In this document: one piece after another, positions 5,090 through 8,705 of the stretch
How positions within the stretch are numbered: position 1 is the first letter of the stretch
How the letters are laid out: each line of letters starts with the position of its first letter
Source: Nitrospinota bacterium
Lineage (GTDB): Bacteria > Nitrospirota > Thermodesulfovibrionia > Thermodesulfovibrionales > UBA1546
Length of the DNA stretch: 8,705 nt
Direction: 5' to 3'
Assembly (NCBI GenBank): GCA_018896985.1
Contig: JAHILQ010000055.1
Coordinates: 1 to 8,705, forward strand
Translations under genes and position numbers: made by a program
Notes under the pieces: generated by a model
Told to the model about the DNA's origin: nothing
What the model saw: the letters and a program-made list of their open reading frames with translations, nothing else
Database searches by the model: none

Positions 5090-5957
5090 TCACCACCTCC
5101 TTCTTTCAGGTCTATACTATCCAGTGGACTTTTGATCTTGCCCAAGCTTTGTGTGCTTACATGAGTATATATTTCCGTAGTCTTGCTGTCTTTATGTCCT
5201 AACAATTCCTGTATATAACGCAAATCTGTTCCACCCTCTAATAGGTGTGTGGCGAAGCTGTGTCTAAGGCCGTGTATTGTTATTTCTTTTCTTATGCCTG
5301 CTCTTTTACATGCTTGCTCAAATATCTTCTGAACACTTCTTATCGAAAGGTATCTCCCCTCTCTTGCACCGCCGAATAGCCACTTCTCAGGCTTATATTT
5401 CTTCCAGTATGCTCTAAGGACTTCTAATGTTTTCTCGGAAAGCAATGTATAACGATCCTTCCTGCCTTTAGAGCCTTTAATATGAATTAGCATTCGCTTG
5501 CTGTCAATATCTTCTGGCTTCAATCTTACTACTTCGCCAACTCTTAACCCTGCAGAATAGACCAGCATCAATATCGCCCGATGTTTGATATTATCAACAG
5601 ATGATATAATTTTTGCAACTTCTTCTTTGCTGAGAACAACGGGCAGTTTTTTATCTTTGCGGGGTCTTTTGACCTCGTATACGAATTTCTTTTTCAGCAT
5701 TGTTCCATAATAAAACTTGAGGGCGTTAATAGCCTGATTAAGTGTTGAAGTTGCTGATTGTCTTTCTTCTGCAAGGTGAAGGAGATAATCCTTTATATCG
5801 CTGTCATTAATGCGATCGGGTTCTTTACCTATGAGTTAAAAAGTTACGATTGTAATAGAGATAGCCTTTTACGGTTCTGTAGCTGTATTTTCTTGAGAGG
5901 AGTTCTCTTTTTAAGTCATTGAAGGGTGTTGCAGATAATTTTTTGTCAGAAAATCTC

Positions 5958-6050
5958 CTCGCCTCAGGCGAGTCGACGAGGCGACCCACGCCCCTCTTTG
6001 CCAAAGAGGGGTTATCCTGAGATTGCTTCGTCGCTTTGCTCCTCGCAATG
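5958..6050. repeat. Dispersed hairpin repeat inserted in the recombinase gene
   Basis: Three palindromes lie in a row: CTCGCC-TCA-GGCGAG (5958-5972), CCCCTCTTT-GCC-AAAGAGGGG (5991-6011, perfect 9-bp arms) and ATTGC...GCAAT (6022-6049) enclosing TTCGTCGCTTTGCTCCTC. The last, read on the - strand, encodes the ARSKATKQSQ peptide that is familiar as the translation of a REP-like repeat (GCGAGGAGCAAAGCGACGAA type) scattered in many bacterial genomes. It adds about 30 codons in frame between the two N-terminal parts of the recombinase. Confidence 0.65.
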
Positions 6051-6066
6051 ACATGCTTAAACGGCT

Positions 6067-6124
6067 GGGACAGTCCCGATTCTACGACTCCGCTTAGCTT
6101 CATCCGTAAATCTGGGACAGTCCC
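6067..6124. repeat. Paired GGGACAGTCCC palindromes
   Basis: GGGACAGTCCC (5-bp arms, 1-nt centre) occurs at 6067-6077 and again at 6114-6124, in direct order, 36 nt apart, within the same damaged recombinase gene and next to the REP-like repeat. This kind of short palindrome is often seen as a dispersed repeat in Geobacter- and Nitrospirota-like genomes; that association is from memory. It encodes the G-T-V-P and G-L-S-Q-P stretches of the broken protein. Confidence 0.6.
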
Positions 6125-6323
6125 CCGCAGGGCGAGGTCTATTTGTATTTCCTCGCCTTTAAAGACTTCTAAGATTTTTTCAAGAGTTCCATTGTCATTA
6201 GGAAAGCTCCAGTGTTTTTCAGCGGGATGCCATCTGTGGCCATGAATGGTTTTGACCTTTTCAACGTATTCAGGATTGTAGCGGAATGCCACTGTTACAT
6301 TTGAGGAATCTTTTCTGACTGTT

Positions 6324-6372
6324 ATTATCCCATTATTATTGCCTCACAGGTTCATAAAGGTATTGGGATAAT
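6324..6372. repeat. Inverted repeat upstream of the recombinase gene
   Basis: ATTATCCCA (6324-6332) and TGGGATAAT (6364-6372) are perfect 9-bp arms around a 31-nt loop. The left arm overlaps the probable original ATG of the recombinase. It could be an operator or a recombination site, or be fortuitous in this AT-rich spacer. Confidence 0.5.
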
Positions 6373-6441
6373 CTTATTACATAGTTGATTTTATTGTCAA
6401 GGAGATTTTGGGAAAGAGGGTTGCGGAATTTGAATGGCTTT

Positions 6442-7482
6442 TTAAGGGAATAGTGCTGTGTTTTTCAGCCCTTCGGTTTCCTTAAACCCCATCATGATAT
6501 TCATGTTGTGCACTGCCTGCCCTGAGGCGCCTTTCATCAAGTTGTCAATTGCAGTGACAATGATGAGGGTGTTTGTCCTATTGTTTACAGCAAGCCCGAT
6601 GTCGCAGAGGTTTGTCCCCCGGACATTTTTAACATTCGGGAATTTGCCTTCAGCAAGCACCCTTATAAACGGCTCTTTTGCAAAGACCTTTTTGTAAGTA
6701 TCAAGAATCGCTCTTGTATCCGCCTTCTTTTTTAATTTTGAGTAGATGGTTGTTAGTATCCCCCTGTCATAAGGCCCAAGATGAGGCGTGAAATTAACCT
6801 TTACATCTTTATGAGCAATAGCAGAGAGTTCCTGCTCTATCTCAGGCGTGTGCCTGTGTGATGCAACTGAGTAAGCCTTGAATCCTTCATTGATTTCACA
6901 GAATGAGAATGCGGCATCAGCGTTTCTGCCTGCGCCTGTTGTTCCTGATGTTGAATCTATAACGATAGAATCTGCATCTATGAGACGGGTCTTCATAGCA
7001 GGATAAAGTCCGAGAATCGCTCCTGTTGGATAACAGCCGGGGTTTGCTATGAGAGATGATTTCGCAATTTTCGCCCTGTACAGTTCAGGCAGTCCATATA
7101 CAGCCCTTTTCAGTGTTCCATGAAATTTGTGCGGAGTCTTATACCACTCCTCGTATATTTCAGCAGACTTTAGCCTGTAATCAGCGGAGAGGTCTATAAC
7201 TTTTTTCCCATGCCTGAAGAAAAAATCCACCGCGCTCTGCGAGGCGGCATGCGGCAATGCAAGAAAAAAGATGTCAGCCTTTTTCAGAAGTTTTTCTTTG
7301 TCTAATGGTTCGTATGTCAGATTTGAGTGATTGCTCAGATGAGGGAATAAATCGCTTACGGTTTTGCCTGATGATTTTTCTGAGGTTACCGCAGTTATTT
7401 TGACACTGGGATGGTTTGAAAGAAGGCGGATAAGTTCGCCTCCCGTATAACCGCTGCCTCCGCAAATAGCTGCCTTTAGCAT
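6442..7482 (-). CDS. argC: N-acetyl-gamma-glutamyl-phosphate reductase
   Basis: This enzyme catalyses the third step of arginine synthesis, the NADPH-dependent reduction of N-acetylglutamyl phosphate to N-acetylglutamate semialdehyde in the cytoplasm. At 346 aa it has the usual type 1 ArgC length. The N-terminal nucleotide-binding loop is CGGSGYTGGELIRLL (7-21). FLALPHAAS (73-81) and VIDLSADYRL (95-104) follow. The active-site Cys150 lies in IANPGCYPTGAILGL, with GTTGAGR (180-186), the catalytic His in SHRHTPEI (208-215), FTPHLGPYDRGILTTIY and the C-terminal GASGQAVHNMNIMMG. No lesion is seen. It lies 109 bp downstream of rpsI on the same strand, an order common in Deltaproteobacteria and Nitrospirota, and probably belongs to the rplM-rpsI transcript. 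No clear Shine-Dalgarno precedes the ATG; the upstream hairpin repeats reach almost to the start. Confidence 0.97.
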   Translation of the reverse strand: MLKAAICGGSGYTGGELIRLLSNHPSVKITAVTSEKSSGKTVSDLFPHLSNHSNLTYEPLDKEKLLKKADIFFLALPHAASQSAVDFFFRHGKKVIDLSADYRLKSAEIYEEWYKTPHKFHGTLKRAVYGLPELYRAKIAKSSLIANPGCYPTGAILGLYPAMKTRLIDADSIVIDSTSGTTGAGRNADAAFSFCEINEGFKAYSVASHRHTPEIEQELSAIAHKDVKVNFTPHLGPYDRGILTTIYSKLKKKADTRAILDTYKKVFAKEPFIRVLAEGKFPNVKNVRGTNLCDIGLAVNNRTNTLIIVTAIDNLMKGASGQAVHNMNIMMGFKETEGLKNTALFP

Positions 7483-7486
7483 AATT

Positions 7487-7588
7487 CGTTATAGCGTTTA
7501 TAGCGTTGTGCGTTCATTGCGTTATGGAATTATACCATTTATTATATTATTGTTACGCTATAACGCCATAACGCTCAACGCTATAACG
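7487..7588. repeat. Repeat cluster built on CGTTATAGCG in the rpsI-argC spacer
   Basis: CGTTATAGCG at 7487-7496 is the inverse of CGCTATAACG at 7556-7565 and 7579-7588. Partial copies lie between (TATAGCGTT 7500-7507, GCGTTATGG 7519-7526, CCATAACGC 7566-7574). The two halves together form a long imperfect inverted repeat around an AT-rich centre (7527-7553), filling nearly the whole gap between the rpsI stop and the argC start. Confidence 0.75.
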
Positions 7589-7591
7589 ATG

Positions 7592-7984
7592 TTATCTCTT
7601 CGAGAACTGGAATCTCTTTCTTGCGCCCTTTTGCCCGTATTTCTTTCTCTCTGTTTCTCTGGGGTCTCTAGTTAAGAAGCCTTCTTTCTTAAGTTTCAGC
7701 CTGAGGTCGTTGTCTATTGAGAGTATTGCCCGTGAAATTCCGTGCCTGAGCGCTCCTGCCTGTCCTGAAAGGCCGCCGCCTACAACTGTTGCGGTTATGT
7801 TGTATTTGCCTGACATCCCTGTTAGCTCAAGGGGCTGTCTTATCATCATCCGCAGAGTCTCGCGGACGAAATACGAGTCAAGAGGTTTTTCATTTACAAC
7901 CATACGGCCGTTGCCGGGGTACATGCTTACCCTTGCAATAGAGGACTTCCTGCGTCCTGTAGCATTGTATTTTATTTCAGCCAT
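7592..7984 (-). CDS. rpsI: 30S ribosomal protein S9
   Basis: This 130-aa protein has the normal S9 length. It starts with YNATGRRKSSIARV, the standard N-terminal S9 signature; the centre has VVGGGLSGQAGALRHGISRA; and it ends in KKYGQKGARKRFQFSKR, with the invariant basic SKR tail that reaches the P-site tRNA in the 30S subunit. The ATG follows the L13 stop codon with no gap (TAA-ATG), and its ribosome site AAGGAG lies inside the end of rplM with 6-nt spacing, so the pair is translationally coupled as in most bacteria. Confidence 0.98.
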   Translation of the reverse strand: MAEIKYNATGRRKSSIARVSMYPGNGRMVVNEKPLDSYFVRETLRMMIRQPLELTGMSGKYNITATVVGGGLSGQAGALRHGISRAILSIDNDLRLKLKKEGFLTRDPRETERKKYGQKGARKRFQFSKR

Positions 7985-8422
7985 TTAAAACTCCTTATAT
8001 TGTAAGATTTCAGGTTTCTGGGCAGCGTGCGGATGTGCGCTTCCTTTATACACCTTGAGCTTTTTGAGCATTGCCCTTCCGAGTCTGTTTTTAGGAAGCA
8101 TTCCCCATACAGCGTCGCTTATAACCTTTTCGGGTTCTTTGGAAAGACGTTCTCTGAGCGTTTTGGCTTTTATGCCGCCGGGGTATCCTGAGTGATGGTA
8201 ATAAATTTTATCGTCAAGCTTTTTGCCTGTTGTCCTGACCTTTTCGGCATTCACGACAACTACAAAATCACCTGTGTCTACGTTCGGGGTAAATATAGCC
8301 TTGTTTTTACCGCGCAGGCAGACAGCAATTTTTACAGCAAGCCTTCCGAGAACTGCGTCTTTGGCATCTACGAGATACCACTTATACTCAATATCAGTTT
8401 TTTTAGCAAACTTGGTTTTCAT
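7985..8422 (-). CDS. rplM: 50S ribosomal protein L13
   Basis: This 145-aa protein, close to the usual 142, is an early-assembly component of the 50S subunit. Family signatures are WYLVDAKDAVLGRLAVKIA near the N-terminus, TPNVDTGDFVVVVNAEKV, YYHHSGYPGG and the WGMLPKNRLGRAMLKKLKVY segment with PHAAQKP at the end. The start ATG has a GGAAGG-type ribosome site 6-10 nt upstream. It is the first gene of the rplM-rpsI-argC block and has a candidate promoter about 75-100 bp upstream. No lesion or oddity is seen. Confidence 0.98.
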   Translation of the reverse strand: MKTKFAKKTDIEYKWYLVDAKDAVLGRLAVKIAVCLRGKNKAIFTPNVDTGDFVVVVNAEKVRTTGKKLDDKIYYHHSGYPGGIKAKTLRERLSKEPEKVISDAVWGMLPKNRLGRAMLKKLKVYKGSAHPHAAQKPEILQYKEF

Positions 8423-8490
8423 TTACGCACCTTCCATTAATGTTCTTTAAAAGAATTTTCTTAAAGTTAAGTCCGTGTGGACATAAAGAA
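8423..8490 (-). promoter_or_regulatory. Predicted 5' leader of the L13/S9 operon with two small hairpins
   Basis: If transcription starts near 8490 the leader is about 68 nt. On the - strand it begins with GTCC-ACAC-GGAC (8471-8482), then an imperfect hairpin CTTTAAGAA/TTC-TT-TTAAAG (8445-8466), and ends at the ribosome site. Some ribosomal operons are autoregulated through leader RNA. Whether this one is cannot be told from one sequence. Confidence 0.3.
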
Positions 8491-8496
8491 TTAGAC

Positions 8497-8526
8497 ATAT
8501 TAATAGAAATGCCTATAAATTGTCAA
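8497..8526 (-). promoter_or_regulatory. Candidate promoter of rplM-rpsI-argC
   Basis: On the - strand there is a perfect TTGACA (8521-8526), then 18 bp, then TAATAT (8497-8502, 4 of 6). The surrounding DNA is AT-rich. A start near 8490 is expected. Confidence 0.5.
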
Positions 8527-8638
8527 TATTTTTACAGATGGAGGTATCTCTGCATAAAGAAAGCGGTCTTAAACTGCTATAGGAATTTGATTTTTGAATT
8601 CAGATGCAAGTAGTTAAACGAGGTGGAATGGCTGTTAA

Positions 8639-8668
8639 TTGACACTCTTTGTCAATATATGATATTTT
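8639..8668 (+). promoter_or_regulatory. Promoter with an embedded palindrome for the rightward gene
   Basis: A perfect TTGACA (8639-8644) is followed by 18 bp and TATTTT (8663-8668). TTGACA-CTCTT-TGTCAA (8639-8655) is also a perfect 6-bp inverted repeat overlapping the -35 box, as expected of an operator. It faces away from the rplM promoter. Confidence 0.4.
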
Positions 8669-8680
8669 TAAAACAGGAAA

Positions 8681-8705
8681 ATGTCTGATAAAGCAGCGAT
8701 AATAA
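8681..8705 (+). CDS. Start of a rightward gene, cut by the window end
   Basis: ATG at 8681 follows AGGAAA (weak ribosome site) and a reasonable promoter. Only eight residues are visible, M-S-D-K-A-A-I-I, with no stop. They resemble the beginning of some tetratricopeptide-repeat proteins, and also the first residues of the antitoxin in this window, but eight residues cannot support an assignment. Confidence 0.35.

Larger units (their letters stand above)
5086..6333 (-). pseudogene. Tyrosine recombinase (XerC/XerD-like integrase), frameshifted
   Basis: Two frames make up one gene. The upstream frame (6292 down to the TAA at 5825) carries an N-terminal domain with FRYNPEYVEKVK and HGHRWHPAEKHWSFP, then the start of the core-binding domain (LKRELLSRKYSYRTVKGYL). 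It stops at 5825-5827. Shifting frame at about 5829-5831 continues without a stop: GKEPDRINDSDIKDYLL, LAEERQSATSTLNQAINAL, then the catalytic domain (Met at 5700). That domain keeps Arg (GLRVGE), the beta-hairpin Lys, HGLRH, LLGHK and the nucleophile Tyr (IYTH). Above the GTG at 6292 the frame reads on as G-I-I-T-V-R-K-D, but the ATG at 6333 is one base out of frame after a GGG run. Hairpin repeats also lie inside the frame (5958-6124). It lacks the integron-integrase extra domain. The catalytic part alone could still be made, but no ribosome site precedes 5700. Confidence 0.85.

Noticed and set aside
5086..5700. Integron integrase (IntI)
   Set aside because: The catalytic domain lacks the additional IntI-specific segment between the second and third conserved patches. 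It reads as a plain XerC/XerD-type recombinase.
7274..7465. 63-codon frame overlapping the start of argC
   Set aside because: It lies in another frame of the same strand inside an unambiguous argC, with no ribosome site and no recognisable product.

Overview
The window most resembles the chromosome of an anaerobic Nitrospirota-type (Thermodesulfovibrio-like) or deltaproteobacterial bacterium. This is inferred from three things: the rplM-rpsI-argC gene order, a XerC/D-like recombinase of a style I associate with Nitrospirota genomes, and moderate GC with dense intergenic hairpin repeats. No taxonomic marker beyond L13 and S9 is present, so the assignment is tentative.

Region by region. (1) At 1-1227, the C-terminal part of an unknown membrane-anchored protein is followed 3 nt later by nadC (NAD biosynthesis), both on the + strand. 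(2) At 1228-3278 lies an accessory block on the - strand: a RelB/RelE-type toxin-antitoxin pair, then a complete IS256-family element with an intact DDE transposase. A short sequence resembling the 3' end of that transposase gene abuts the toxin stop codon, so the TA pair is bracketed by direct repeats. (3) At 3269-4916 are two cargo-like genes on the - strand: a small lipoprotein whose 3' end runs into the IS, and a TylF-type O-methyltransferase. They are separated by about 420 bp holding a very dense set of nested palindromes. (4) At 5086-6333 is a broken tyrosine recombinase gene. It carries a frameshift, a probable start-codon lesion and hairpin repeats within its reading frame. (5) At 6442-8422 is the housekeeping operon rplM-rpsI-argC on the - strand, with a candidate promoter upstream. 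A divergent gene appears to begin at 8681.

Housekeeping genes at both edges (nadC on the left, rplM-rpsI-argC on the right) enclose about 5 kb of mobile or accessory DNA. The middle looks like a decayed gene-cassette region: single genes in one orientation, each with a short leader, separated by palindromes whose edges carry AAC/GTT triplets as in integron attC sites, next to a damaged tyrosine recombinase. The recombinase lacks the extra domain of integron integrases, so this is not a classical integron. The cassette reading is a hypothesis. The palindromes, the 18-bp inverted repeats around the methyltransferase gene and the recombinase lesions are directly visible.

The IS256 element also shows a neat regulatory arrangement. 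Its transposase ribosome-binding site sits in one arm of an 11-bp inverted repeat. The other arm lies upstream of the predicted start of the element's own transcript, so only read-through RNA from outside could fold and hide the site.
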